Shown here in pieces: positions 33,320-46,639 of a DNA stretch of 64,000 bases. Under the pieces are notes generated by a model. That model made no database searches. It was not told where the DNA came from and was given only the letters and a program-made list of their open reading frames with translations. The first letter of the stretch is position 1. Each line of letters begins with the position of its first letter. The DNA lies in the NCBI GenBank assembly GCA_000711775.1, contig ARYC01017749.1, positions 62,001-126,000 of the forward strand, given 5' to 3'. A program made the position numbers and the translations under genes. The stretch comes from Oxytricha trifallax (Eukaryota > Ciliophora > Spirotrichea > Sporadotrichida > Oxytrichidae).

Positions 33320-35430
33320 TAAATTCAAGTTAAAATTTCTATATTTATCAAAAAATTCTACCTTTTAATGATGATATTTATAAGTGTACTCTTCATTTCT
33401 TGTAAAGGCTAATTCCATTTTTTTAAATCCAAATTTTACTTCCGCTTATTATGTTAGAATAGCCTTGGCGATTTCTTGTTCGCATTAGTTGACTTTAATT
33501 CGAGGTAGACTTTCAATAAATTAATTTGTGTGCCATTCCTAAGTCCCTTCATTGCAATTTTAAGATTTGCTCACAAGTTTTTATCATAGTTCTAACTACT
33601 CTGGTACTATAAAAGTCCCAATGATGTGTCCAATTAAATGTCTCCAGTTACTTATATTACTATAGTTGTCTTTTGTATTAAAGTATTAAGTTTGCTATCA
33701 TAATTTTATTATTCTTAGGGTTATTTTCTTTCACCATTTGTTTTTTAGTCATGATGAAAATGCTTTTATAGTACGCTATTAATACAAATAACAGCAGAAC
33801 GGCAAGATAACCAAGAATTTAAGCAACTCAAAGATGTTTAACATTGTAAATATTACTTAACACGATTGCATAACTTTTGAGTAGCCAAGGCCTTCGTATA
33901 ATCAATAGGAGAATTAAAATAATTTATAATGTAATGGAATAAGTATCTGAATATATGTCATTTTTAATTCAATTTTTCAATCATGCACTAATTTCTTATT
34001 GAGTTATAATACTTAGTTAGCTTTAATAGTATTTAATAGACAGGTCGTACTGTCCTAAAATACAGAATGTATAATTTTATTTTAATCAAAGTCTTAACCA
34101 AAAGTGCTCTAATTAGTAATTTTTAATGAAATTATTTTTTAAATGATTATTAAGATTATTATTTGAATAACTAATAATTATTGGCTTACTAATTTACTAT
34201 AATAGATTGTCGCATATTATCATTGCATATTTAATTTATTCTTTTTTGTTGCAACACAAAGCAACTAAATGAAATAATTTTTGTAAAGATAATTAATTGT
34301 TATTTCTAATTAAACTTTGTGAATCTACATATACATTTATAAATTATATTTTCAAATTATATTGACAACTATCTCTAAATTCTTTTATAGCATTTACAAA
34401 GTGAATTTTTAAGCATTGCTAACATTTTGCATACAAATTGAGTTCCCAAATCATTAATAAAGTCAAAAATATGAATAAGAAATTTCTTGAGGTTCATTTA
34501 TATTATAGTGAATTCCTCATGACTCTTTTAGAATTCTAGATTTATTAGTTATAAATTATAAGTGTACTATATTAACTAACAAATTCTCAATTATTAATTA
34601 AATTCATGAAGACATGAAGACATATTTCAATATTAATTTAATACTATTCTTATGATAATAAGTTTAAATTAACTCAGGAATCTATTTGGAAGTCTAAAGG
34701 ATTCCTTTATTTTATTTATTTTTCAATATATATTTTTTTGAAAATGAGCATGGCAGAAATCGTTAAGAATATTTAGAAGAAATATTCTGTTCTAAATGTA
34801 CCATATAGTTATTCAAATATGCACTAAAAATTGTTGATATAATAAAATTTTGTATAAATTAATTATTTTATGATTACTAATTATGAGACTTACATTCTAT
34901 ATTATTAGGCATGACTATTTGTCTGGTAATACATCGATCATTATTGAATAATAAATAAAAAGATATCATTCAGTTTGCTTGGAAAAGATTGAAAATTTTA
35001 TTTAATTAATGGGATCTGCAAAACTAAACGTTTAGATTTGCTTATAAAAAATATATATGGAAAGATAGGCATAAATACTGAAAGATTTTACAATTGTGAA
35101 TATTTAATTTATATAAATTGGGTTAATATATTTTAATCATTTTAAACAATTAAATTTTAAGTTCAAAAATTATCAATTTAAATTATTTTTTAATGTAATT
35201 CATGCATTTCTCTTTATTCTCAGTTTGCTATTTCTCAAAATATCGAGGTCAATAAAACATATTACTTTGCTATTTCTAATAATTCATTTTATAATGACTT
35301 GAGATATCTAGAATTTTACTTTGAATTTCCTATTATTTTATAACAAAATTTTCAGAGAAGAATAAATTAAGTTTCTCTTCATTGATGTTTAAAAAATATG
35401 AAAAATCTATCTTCTTGTGAAAATATCGTC
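33320..35430. other. AT-rich region, no gene supported
   Basis: A slightly GC-richer patch at 33410-33660 has no convincing frame. The rest is AT-rich. Confidence 0.45.
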
Positions 35431-35439
35431 ATCATTAAC

Positions 35440-35650
35440 AAAGAAAATAAGAGATGCAAGAAAAGAAATAGAAGATACAAAAAACACAGAAGAAAAAAGG
35501 AAATAACAGAATTATTAAAAAGATGAGAGCTCAGTTGAGTCAGAGAACAAATAAATATTAAAGAAAAGTTTATTTCTTATATTAGGAATAATCATAATAT
35601 TGGGTCCTTAAGCACTCCCCTATGTGGATTAATAATCATAGTATTTTTTA
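35440..35650 (+). pseudogene. Family X copy C, 3' end only
   Basis: A charged C-terminal coding remnant (KKIRDARKEIEDTKNTEEKR, KDESSVESENKQILKKS) followed by the family 3' end (35566-35650: GGGTCCTT...CACTCCCC, then TATGTGGATTAATAATCATA). The tail resembles copy D, which has GEDSVYTKRISTNQLKRA at the matching place. No upstream part was found, so this copy is truncated. Confidence 0.5.
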
Positions 35651-35888
35651 TTAATTTAATTAATTATATAATGTTAGGAATTTTAAATATAAGTATGATT
35701 AAATATTTAAATTGTAAAATTAATTAATCGGTATATAAATTAATCTTTTAATAGGAATTAAAATCTTCAAAAACTTTTAGAATTCTAGGATTCCTCTAAG
35801 TTGATTTCTATGCTTGGAGATCATAAAACTGAAGTTTTCATTTTTTTAAATTAAGTACTTTTAACTATATTTTTAATTTAAATTTCAT

Positions 35889-35918
35889 GCGGGACCATTA
35901 TTTAAATAATGGTCCCGC
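35889..35918. repeat. 30-bp perfect palindrome (GCGGGACCATTATTT)
   Basis: GCGGGACCATTATTT followed by its exact reverse complement. A related palindrome lies 355 bases to the right. Confidence 0.9.
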
Positions 35919-36243
35919 GTATCTTAAATCTAATGAATGTATTTGACTTAAATTAAGTAAATTTGAAAATTATCATATAAAGCATGCATGAAATCCTGAT
36001 TGATTTAAGTAAATTCTTTGAAGAATTGGAACAATGTTCTTTATCTTCAAGAAATTGAATTTTTCCCTAAATATTATCACTCAGGATTCAAAAATAGGTA
36101 TCTCTAAAATACTGAAGAAACTATTGATAAATCCTTATGAATTTATAAAAACGATAAAGCAACGATTAAGATTCATGAATTTTATAACAAAAAAATGAAA
36201 ATTATTTCATTGACATATAATGCTTAAAAAATAAATAAACTCA

Positions 36244-36271
36244 CGGGACCATTATTGCAATAATGGTCCCG
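36244..36271. repeat. 28-bp perfect palindrome (CGGGACCATTATTG)
   Basis: Same GGGACCATTATT arm as the 35889 palindrome with a different centre. Both are followed by GCGTA. The pair could bound a small foldback element. Confidence 0.9.
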
Positions 36272-36279
36272 CGTAGAAT

Positions 36280-38590
36280 TTAAAATTTATACTTCGATTA
36301 TATATATTTATCCATGAATTATTAATATTTAAATAACTCTCATTCAAAGATGATACATTGAGAAAAAGAAGCTGAAATAATTTTGAAAGATTTTAAATCT
36401 TATAAATGTTCCAAATATAATTATTCTTGCTTGTTAATAAACATCAGCAATAAGTATTATTAATCATGCAATTTACTTAAAATTAATCTCTATTTTGCAA
36501 CTTATGTAGATCTAACTTCCCTTTTCAAAAATATAGGCATCAACATTCTAATTAAAGTTTTGTTAACATTTAAAATGAATCTAAGACTTATCGAACTTAA
36601 TCTATTTTATTATACTTATTTTTATTATCAATTTTATGTCTAAGTACATTAATATCAGCTAGATAATTTCAATTTTACTCAAACTGGCAATATATAAAAA
36701 TTATAAACTAAGTGAATTTGATGTTAAATATAAATAAATCGTTTAAATATAATTAAGAGATTTGAGAACTAGTTCAAACATCGGCAGGAGAATATTACAA
36801 TAAAAACCATAGCCCATTTAATTGAATAGACATACTAAAATGATTATTATCAGACTATCAAATAAATTGTTTTAGATATTATCTAAATATTTAATTAGAC
36901 TTAGCATTACATGTATAAAATATCACAAAGATATATTCTAGACATGATCGGTTATGTTAATTAAAGTAATTTCTGAATATTTTTTATTTTTATTAACTCA
37001 TAATTAACATAAACAAATATCCCATTGAAGTAATAATATAATATTATAACTGAATCATCATTGTATTTTTAATTCAAGTAAAGGTAAAAACCAATTTTAC
37101 TTTATAATTTATAAATGACAACAAAAACTATTTGAATATGTACGTTAATTGAATAGTTAAAAAATTAATAAATATATTAATTATGGCTTTAATGACAATC
37201 CATAGATGTCATGAATCTAACAATTTAGAAATGTATATATCACGATGTTATTACTTTGTTTAAACAAATAAACTGCTTTAATTATATTTAATGTGTAGAT
37301 TGTTAGATAAAATTTAATTAATCCAAATGCCATAAATTATTTATAATTATATTACAATGCTTATCTTAAATTTAAAATTAAAAAGTGCAATTGATATAAT
37401 TTGTTTTAATTTGATAGATTATCTTGATATTCAAGGTATATATATATATTTATATATGTTCCAGTTGGTTGATCTTTGATTGATTCACTCAATATATTAT
37501 TTCATTTTAATTATGTCTTAACAAGTTTTAATTATGAACAATTTATGTAAAAATAATATTTACAATTAACTATTCATATTTTCACAAATGAAATCATATC
37601 ATTTGTACCAAATAAACTTTCTTAATTAAAAATGTGACCAGAAACTATTTAGATGACTTAATTAATTCAGAAAATCATGAACCCAAAAAAAAAATTGTTA
37701 CAATTTTAACTATAAATATGAAGAAACAATTGCATAGCAGGAAAACCTTTTAGTATTCATTTATATTAATTTAATTAAATATATCAAATTTATTGAAATA
37801 TTACTTCACTGTTTTACAAAGAGAATCATATGCAAACAATTAAATTTAAGTGGTTTAATTGAGTGTAATGTTTTTTATTTTTTCTGAAAATTTGTTTAAT
37901 TAATATTTTCTTAATCCTTGGTTTGACTACTAAAGATTATCATTATTTTTTGATTTATTTAATAAATAACTTCACAATATTAAAACAGCTATTTATTGAT
38001 TTTAAGGGTACCATTAAAATTATAACATTACTTTAATGTCTTAGCTATTCAAACAAATGGTAAATTACATATAAAAACAAATCTATCACAAATTACCTTA
38101 AAATGATGAATAAAATTTAAGACGGAAAATTTACTTTAAAAATTGTTATTAATAATATTTTATTGTTTATAAACAAATCTTAATATAATAATTTAACTTC
38201 CTTTATTAAAATGTTGAATATCAAGAAAAGAGTCTTGTTTAATGGACTATAAAAATAATTAATAAGTTTTAAATACACTATAATTTAAGTTTTATCAAGA
38301 TTTTATTGAATATTCAAATTGTATAAATAAATAAATGAGCTATATATGCTCATTTATATTTATTAGTTTTATAGAAAACTATTGGTACTCAATCAATTTA
38401 AAGTGAATATGTAAAGTGAGGCAAAAGTAACAAATTTTCTCTGCAATTTTTTTACCCCACTTTTAGAAAAGTCTAAATTTATAATACCTATGATTTTTAT
38501 AATATTTATAATGAATTATTACTATTATACTCACTAGATTAAACTCTTGAAAAGTATGTGGAAAGTTATAAATCAAGATGAAATTCAATA
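36280..38590. other. AT-rich region, no gene supported
   Basis: Nothing recognisable apart from short AT repeats (for example 37436-37450). Confidence 0.45.
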
Positions 38591-38599
38591 ATTAAATGA

Positions 38600-38772
38600 A
38601 GTATTTATTAGATTTAAATTTAAAAAATGGTGGAAACAAATCAGCTTTGTCTTCTTTCCACTCACCGTCGTATACATTTCCATCTGCATTAATAAACTTT
38701 TCTAGCTTTTGTAATTCTGTTCTTTGCTGAAGCCTCGTCCATTTCCCAACAAGTCTCTGCAATTTTGCTAAA
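38600..38772 (-). CDS. MORN-repeat MDS fragment
   Basis: Minus-strand island reading AKLQRLVGKWTRLQQRTELQ, KLEKFINADGNVYDGEWKED, KAD. The last part is one MORN repeat (YDGEWKEDKAD followed normally by G). MORN repeats mediate membrane or protein contacts and are abundant in ciliates. A TTTTAG precedes the segment and could be a splice or segment edge; the coding sense ends at about 38636 within the repeat, as expected for an MDS border. The remaining repeats are not in the window. Confidence 0.5.
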
Positions 38773-39373
38773 AGAGAATTAAAATAAATCAAATATTTAA
38801 ATTGTAAAACTTACAAAATTAATATGATTGTAGACATGTTTCATCTTCGTTTAAAATGTTTTCCATTTTGATATATTAATTCAAATTTGTATTTATCAAT
38901 TTCCTGTTATTTTTATGATTAGATTTATTTATATCATTTTGAATTAACAAAGTTAAAAGATTTTTATTAATTCATATTATAATCATTATACTATTAATTT
39001 CATAAATATTAAATGTCTTAACTAAATGTGTTTTATTATATCAGGATTTTGTGATCAGTATTATATGTAGATCAGAAATATTTTAAAGTTAACTTTCATT
39101 TATATTAAATTTTGCTATTTGTATTAATAAATATTATTAAAAAAATTATTGTTATTTTATTGTATACATGGGTGCAATAAAATTAAATGTATGAATGAGA
39201 TTAATTAAACATACATCATTAAAATTGTTATGAATTTTAATTAATATTTGAGATTCCTATAAATTTTTAATGTTTTAATCATAAGTTAAACTACCCTAAT
39301 ATTCAATAATCAATAATTTATAGTTTCTATAAGAATTTCTATAAAATACAAAAATAAAAATATTCTTGATAAT

Positions 39374-40552
39374 TAGTAAAAATAGAAAAATTTAGTAGGT
39401 TGTAAAATGCATAATACAGCATTAGCTTTGATATTTAATATATTTAATTTAATTTACAATTTAAGATGATTTAAATAGAATTAATTATCAGGCGTAGGCT
39501 ACCGAGTAAAAAATCGCGTTTCATCGGTAGCCTACGCTTTAAATTCATGAATCAAAAATGTTTGAAATTAATCAAATTATTTGATATTAAATATTTACTT
39601 TGTCAATACAAACCATTATTTTTATTGGGAAAATATTTATCGTTTTATATCAAATTCTTAAACTTTAGGATTAATCGCATATTAGTAACTAAAGATTTTT
39701 TATTTTTAAAATTCATCATTTTATTCAATTTTCGATGTTGTTTTATTTACATTTTTTAATTTATTATTGAGAAATCATATCAAGTTTCTATTAGACTCTA
39801 TACCTGATTTTTAAAAAGTACTTTATATACTTATATGGTTTTGATTATTTATATTTATCTTATTCTGAATAATAAGTTTTTTTTAATTTTGAAGTTCATT
39901 TTAATTATTTCTGATGTAATAAATTTGAATCCTAATTTTCAAGTTATTTAATTAATTTCCTCTATAAATAAGTAAACTAAATTTATGGACTTAAGCAAAA
40001 TTTTCATATCAGAAAATTTAAAAACAAAAGTTTGACAATTTATCAAACACAAATTAAATTAATTGAATAAATTTATGAATATAAAAAAGCTTAAGAATTA
40101 AAACATGAACAATATAAATATAGATTTTGTTATAATTACAAATGTTATCCATAAATCAATAGAATTAACTTGTATAACAATTTCATAATGCATATAAATT
40201 TGCTTTTTTGAATTTTACTTTTTTAATAATTAAATTTCAGTCTTATATTTGCTATTATGCAAACTATAGATTAGACATTTTTCAATGTAATATTCTCAAT
40301 TGTATTATCCAAAATTAAATAAAAAAACTTACTTTTAAATATCAAATAATTTGATTAATTTCAAACATTTTTGATTCATGAATTTAAAGCGTAGGCTACC
40401 GATGAAACGCGATTTTTTACTCGGTAGCCTACGCCTGATAATTAATTCTATTTAAATCATCTTAAATTGTAAATTTAATTAAATATATTAAATATCAAAG
40501 CTAATGCTGTATTATGCATTTTACAACCTACTAAATTTTTCTATTTTTACTA
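39374..40552. mobile_element. Foldback/MITE-like element with about 215-bp inverted arms
   Basis: Left arm 39374-39588 and right arm 40338-40552 are near-perfect inverted copies with an about 750-bp AT-rich interior. Each arm contains its own perfect hairpin (GCGTAGGCTACCGA / TCGGTAGCCTACGC, 39492-39537 and 40389-40434). No transposase was seen: the interior holds only AT-rich frames, including one plus-strand frame at 39547-39759 that starts inside the arm. Likely a non-autonomous element. Confidence 0.85.
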
Positions 40553-40554
40553 AA

Positions 40555-43000
40555 TTGTTAAATATAAAAATAAAATAGTTATAACTTCTTTAAGTTAACA
40601 TAAAATGTTACTCAATGTGTTTAATAATGAGTTATTATTTTAGTATCCAAAATGAAGAAAAAGTTTTGTACAGAAATTTATATGATTAAATCTTCTCTTT
40701 ATGATTTAAACTTGATTTTTAGATATAAAATCAATTTAATATTTCCAGAAATACCATATATATAATTAATCTAATATAAATAACACAAGGGAACTTATGT
40801 GTCTTAAAATTTGAAATTTATATATTTATATTAAACATTTAATTATATGAATAGTTAATTAAAGGTCTAAATAGATCATTTAAGTTATATTTGCTGCATT
40901 ATTTTTATTGCATCAAGATAATTATCCTCGTGAAATATATATATTGGTCTAATAATACCTTCTAATCTCAATCAATTTTGTTTAATATTAAATGTAAAAT
41001 CCGAATTTGCTTAGGTAGATATAAATAATCAACAAATTATGAGTTTAGCTGTTCTAATTTAATATGAAGTATTTTTTCAAAATTATTCAGTTATTTTTGA
41101 ATAAGCTTAGTAATTCATATTTCATCTGCACCCATAAATATATTAGACATTTTAAGTCGTTTAGAAATAATTAAAGATACAAGTTAATGACCCATAAATT
41201 CATAATTAATAACTATATTCATTAATTTATAAAATAATTTCCCCAAATTCACTTAAACACATATAATTTCAACTATTCAAAGTCTCAGCTCATTTCACTG
41301 GCTTCTCTAAAGTTTTATACACAAGAGCTATTCAAATGCATAACTCTCTAGCGAAGTGGCGATTGAATTCAATTTATATACCTCGCTAATTGATAGTTAG
41401 TTAAGTTTACTAGTTTTCATGTTAAGTACAATTTTCTAAGCTTGCCTCTTTACTAGCTTTGTCGGATGTTTATTGGCACTGCATCAAAAGAGATTAGTGA
41501 AGTACGTTAGGACTTCTATTTTGAGGAATTATGCTTCATTGTGTTTTTCAGAGAAAAGGAAAGATAAAACTTCCTACAGCAAGTAATGACAATATTTTAA
41601 ATATGAGTAGCATATTTAGTTTAATTTTAAATATGAGTTGCATATTATGTTTTAGTTAGAATAATTCATGCATTAGTTTGAAGTATTTCATAGATTAAAT
41701 TATAATAAAAAACTTGACTTGAACATTAGTATGAATCAGTAAGTTAAATATTCATTAAAATACACTTATTGTAATTTAAATAAGATTAGATTTTTTAACT
41801 AATCAGAACCTCCCCTAATTCAACTAAAAATACAGAATTGTTTTATTAAATAAAATGTGATTATATCGGTAAGTATATTTATGGATTTTAAAGTATAATA
41901 ATTCTTATATTGAAAAACAAGGTAAAATTAAAATATTCCTCTTTAAATATGAAGAGTCATTAGAGAAAATGTAAATTGGACAATATCATCATCCTTATTA
42001 ACAATACCATACACCACATTAAAATTATTGTTGATACTACCTATATATATCAATAGTGCTGACAAAAAGAGTTTAAATGAAAAGAAAATGAAAAAAATTC
42101 GATGGAAATGTAGAATTGTTCAAAAATTATATTAAATTTCAGATTTAAGAATTAGTCACTAACTTTTTTTAGATCAATTTATTGTTATCAATGCTTTCAT
42201 CATGAAAATTAATAACTACTTGCTTTATTGCTTCAAGTTTCAAGGATTAGTCTGGTTTTTTAAAATATTCTCATTAATCTAATTAAGTAATCATATTACC
42301 AAATGACTTAATTTAGATCTCTTAAGCTTTTAAAATCAAGATAGGATATACTTTAATTTTATTTAGTGTTTTTGGTATGCAATAAATTTTAAATGCTTTT
42401 CATTTTATATATAGAATTTTTTAGATTTCTTAATCTCATATAATTTCTTTGTAGAATATGTAAAAGCACTCAAATGAAATATAATTTATAGGTATATTTA
42501 TTATTCAATTTGGGAAAATGAATTTAAAATCAATTAATTATATATTAAAATCAGGTCAGTCATCAAATTCATAGTGACTCAAAATTCAAATGTAAGTTAT
42601 TTTTACGGTATATCCGAAATTAAAGATAGACATTAATATTGCCAATATTCTTGAATCGTCCCTGAAAATGAGGTATTTTAATTTGAACTAACCTAACTCT
42701 CAAAAATAGAATGTTGAATATTTCTCGCTTGGGAAAAGAGATAAAATCATAACAGCAAAACAAAAATCAACTCAATTTAAAAGCGCTATCCAGAGAGTGT
42801 AATATTGAAAGGGTTTGGAGACATTTTCCAAAAAACATAACTGAGGGAAATACATAAATTAATTTTAATAAATTTTCCCAAATAGAATGTATTCTTACAA
42901 AACTTAAATATAGAAAAAAAAATAAAATAATATATCAATTCCTTCTATTTGATATGTTATGTTAAATAAGTTAAACTAATCTAGAGATTTAAGATAAGGC
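40555..43000. other. AT-rich region, no gene supported
   Basis: A patch of higher complexity lies at 41280-41590 without a convincing frame. The rest is AT-rich. Confidence 0.4.
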
Positions 43001-43039
43001 ATTGCAAATAAAGAAAAAGAAAAGATAGAAATTTTAAAT

Positions 43040-43750
43040 GTTTAATATATATATAACTAAAATGTAATTTTTAATTTTCTACAAGATGAAACATTTTGAG
43101 GTCCACTCAAAAAAATATAAAAAATAAGAGAAGTCAGAAATTTAAAAAGTCATTTTAAAAATTATCTCAAAATTCCATAAAATTAATTAAATTAAATTAA
43201 AAATTAAAATAAAAATTTACGTCTTCAATAAGAGGCCACCAAACGCACGGGAACATGGTTTAAAATGAGTTTTCTTGAATTGCCAAAATTTACAATAATT
43301 TAAATATTTTTTTGCAATTATCTAAAATCTCATAATGGAAGAAATCTGCCACTGCGAGCATATTTCTTTCTTCTTAAGGTCGTAAGTACACAAGAAAGAT
43401 GCAAAATTTATTAATTAGAAGTAAAAATATCAAATAAAAATTTATAAAGTAATCCTTCACCTTTAAAGAGGCACATTTATGAAATGAATCATGGACATTT
43501 TTGAACAAATTTTCACTTTAATATATTTTGCCTACTTCAGCCAATGATTAATTTTTAATATATGAGAAAATATAACTAATATGTAGTCTTTAATTCTCTA
43601 CAAGACGAGGTATTTTTGAGGTCATTTGGATATTGTGAAGTATGAGTTTTTGAAATTATAGAAATTAAAAAGTCAAAAAGATTGATTAATTTAAATTAAA
43701 AATAAAATCCCAAAAATTTATTAAATTAAATTGAAAATAAAAATTTACAT
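43040..43750 (+). repeat. Dispersed repeat flanked by about 170-bp direct repeats
   Basis: Core 43215-43500 matches the reverse complement of 61370-61690 (shared blocks include GTCTTCAATAAGAG, CATATTTCTTTCTTCT, AGAAAGATGCAAAATTT and TCATGGAC). On both sides lie imperfect direct copies, 43040-43215 and 43555-43745, sharing CTACAAGA(T/C)GA and TTTTGAGGTC. The arrangement resembles a small element with terminal direct repeats, but no coding capacity was seen. Confidence 0.55.
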
Positions 43751-43759
43751 ATCATCTTA

Positions 43760-44225
43760 GCTGATATTGATAATAATTAATTATAACTCTTGCATCTTTT
43801 ACTTTTTTCATTTAGTTAAAATATGTTAATTTCCAAAGAATGATTAAATATTCAAGAATACTAATATATTGTTTTCTTACTTTATATGTTATAAAACTTA
43901 TTTATCCCATATATTCAAGGTTAATAAAAAGAGCAATGATAGTTGGATTGTAGATAATATAATGAAAATCAAATTGAATTTTTAAAATATAATTATAACA
44001 TATCTAAGTTTTTGATTAATTTTGACTGTCTACCTAAATATTCAAATTTTCTATAATTATATAATTGAATAAAAGTTAATGGACCTTCAAATTTTAGAAA
44101 TCAACACTTTAATAGCCAGGAAAATCATAAGAAAAGGCTTTTCAATGGTAAATCAGTTTCAAATAAAACTTAAAAAAATTAAATTTGAAGGTGAAAACAA
44201 CTTTAAAGCAGTTTATCTATGGTCT
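43760..44225. other. AT-rich stretch
   Basis: Nothing recognisable. Confidence 0.4.
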
Positions 44226-44229
44226 CAAC

Positions 44230-45479
44230 AACTTTTCTAAATGCTAAGACTTGCTTCAATTAATAACAAATTTTTAAAACCCTGGCAAGCACCAACAATA
44301 CCCCAACAACCACTATCTATAGCTCATAAATTTTAATCTCAAAAAAACCAGCTTCATCATTAGATCAACTCAAGCCTAAAGAAGACTCCATAGTTAAAAA
44401 CAAAGAATGTTACTACACAATAGATGAGCCTCCCACAACAAACAGGAACGCCAAATTCATAACAAAAGATCTGTTTACTCAGACAATAAGGACGACTGGG
44501 GCTTTGTCGAAGAAAACATAAATATGACTAACACGATGAAGAAAGCTCTTACTCTGAAAGTTCAAGCTAATTCACATATTACTAATATAAAATCACATAG
44601 AAGTAGATGGATGTCATTAACTTTCAATGCTCTCACTCAGTCCTAATTCAAATAACGTCAATCAATAAATTTAGTACTTAATAGGAGATTAAAAAGAAAT
44701 CACAAATTAAAAATCAGTACTAAATATGAATTCTAATTAAAGTTTTAATAATTAATAAAATAATTAATATTAACTTGGATCCTACAAAGAGATACAAACC
44801 ATTTTTAAGGCGTAACTCTTTGACAGATTCGACACAAGAGAATCATGCATATCAATCTGGAGGAATACAATAAACTCCAAGATGTATGAAACAGTTAAGA
44901 GTTATTCAATGCAATCACATCAATCTAAGACAAATCTCAGCAAAAACAAACTCATAGATATAGTTAAGATTTATGAAATTGGACTGTCAGACTACATTAT
45001 ACATTAAACTAACTCAAAACCAGACCTAACAGCTCTCATAAAGCTTTTCAACATAGAAAACCATAAAAAGTCACAGCTAATAAACTAAGTTGCATATCAA
45101 TAAGTTCTGACTAACACAACAACTTGAACAAAGTGGAAATCTTCGTTAATTTCCTTTAGAAACACTCATACTTTCTAAAAAGTAACTTAGTTTAACTGAT
45201 CTCAACAACATGCAAAAGAAAGTATAGCGTCTAAATAACTAAAATATTCAATCTTAGTTAAAAATTTTGACGCATAGTTAAAATTCATAGATTTCGGAGA
45301 CCAAGTTTAAATTCTTAACCAGAGAAGAAAAGGCAGACTTTAGAGAAAGAGAAATCAGAGAAACAAAGGAAAATGAAGAGGAAGAAAAAGAAGAAGGTGA
45401 AGACTCAGTATACACGAAGAGAATCTCCACAAATCAACTAAAAAGGGCTAGACCCTAACAAACTATCATACTTATTTGA
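44230..45479 (+). pseudogene. Family X copy D, frameshifted
   Basis: Coding blocks in changing frames: 44270-44460 (KPASSLDQLKPKEDSIVKNK, CYYTIDEPPTTNRNAKFI), 44480-44600 (SDNKDDWGFVEENINMTNTM in one frame, YDQHDEESSYSESSSQ in another), and a long last block, about 45115-45479, ending at TGA 45477 (LTREEKADFREREIRETKEN, EGEDSVYTKRISTNQLKRA). The very charged Glu-rich tail just before the 3' hairpin matches copies A-C. No known domain. The interior 44680-44790 is AT-rich. Confidence 0.5.
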
Positions 45480-45535
45480 TCGAGGGTCCCTAGATACCTC
45501 AGTGTGATCTAATTATTAATAATTATTATTATTAA
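45445..45535 (+). repeat. Family X 3' end, copy D
   Basis: AAGGGCTAGACCCTAACAAA, spacer, GAGGGTCCCTAGATACCTCA, then GTGTGATCTAATTATTAATA and ATT repeats. The same order of parts as at 3041, 26764 and 35566. Confidence 0.65.
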
Positions 45536-45539
45536 TTTT

Positions 45540-46260
45540 ATTTCTAATTTTAGGTATTGATTATGTTTTTCTATGTTTACTCTATTAATTTTAACTTCAA
45601 TTATACAGTATTTTGAAATATCTTTTTAAAGATTTATTTAATTCATAATGAAAATAACCTTGATAAATCCACAATAAATCGACAATGATTCCACATTAAA
45701 TAAACTATAAAATTGATCTATCAATTATCTCTTGACTTATTTTTAAAGTATATTTCATTATATCTTACGAGATTATTTTAAAGTTTAGCATGATTTATTA
45801 AATTATAATGGTTTTTATCCTTACTCCAATTTCCTGCCAATAATTAAGATCCATTTTTTCAATTCTTATTGATATAATTAAAAACGTTATTAGATTTTAT
45901 CTTTTAATAATGAAAAATACATTTAAACTAAATTATCTTACTAAATCACTTATTTTAACAAATTTAAACTTTCAATCAATGCATTAATTTATAAAAGTAA
46001 TGAGTTCATATAAAAAGTAAAAGAGAGAAATTAATAAAATTAAATATGCCTTAAGAATTTAGATTTTAACTTATCAATATATATTATATTCTTCTGTGAA
46101 AAATTACAATTATAATAAGCATGAAATTGAATAATTTTGATAATAATTTTAATATTTTAATAAAATAATTTTACAAGGGAGATATATAGATAATTACTAA
46201 AGGTAAAAGCATAATTTTTAAACAGTGCTAGATAAATAGCGATTTGTAATTCTTTACGAT
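45540..46260. other. AT-rich stretch
   Basis: Nothing recognisable. Confidence 0.4.
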
Positions 46261-46268
46261 TTGAACTT

Positions 46269-46632
46269 TCATTCTCTCTTAACTTGTTAATCTGCTTCCT
46301 CTTCCTCATTCAGGTACTGTTTGTAGATCATCCCATCAGTTTAAACATCTTCTTTTCCTCCCACCTCCTTCTTTTATCATACTGTGCTCCCTGAAATCTA
46401 AAATTCATTCGTGGATGGTCTTAAGACTAATTTGGTTTGCCAACTGATACTGCTGCATTCTTCGTCTTCTCCCCACCTTATAATGTCAATGTGAATAGGT
46501 ATTTCTCTACTTCTGTTCCTTCCTCAATAATATCACTGAATCTCCCCTCTTATTCCTCACGGATAAGCTCAATTTGCATATGAGCTCCGTTCTTCAGGAC
46601 TAACTAGTCATATATGTGAATCTGTGAGAGTA
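46269..46632 (-). CDS. Unknown protein, C-terminal segment
   Basis: Not recognised. Minus-strand coding island: QLVLKNGAHMQIELIREEQE, GRFSDIIEEGTEVEKYLFTL, GGEKTKNAAVSVGKPNQ, then after a likely 1-base shift at about 46345 DVQTDGMIYKQYLNEEEEAD and the stop TGA 46269-46271. Beta-rich then acidic. No start codon, so it is a 3' segment. The shift suggests decay, or a sequence error in an A-rich run. Confidence 0.5.
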
Positions 46633-46639
46633 CATATTA

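Noticed and set aside
39547..39759. 70-codon frame starting inside the left arm of the foldback element
   Set aside because: Very AT-rich, Phe/Ile/Leu-dominated and partly made of the arm; no evidence for a protein.
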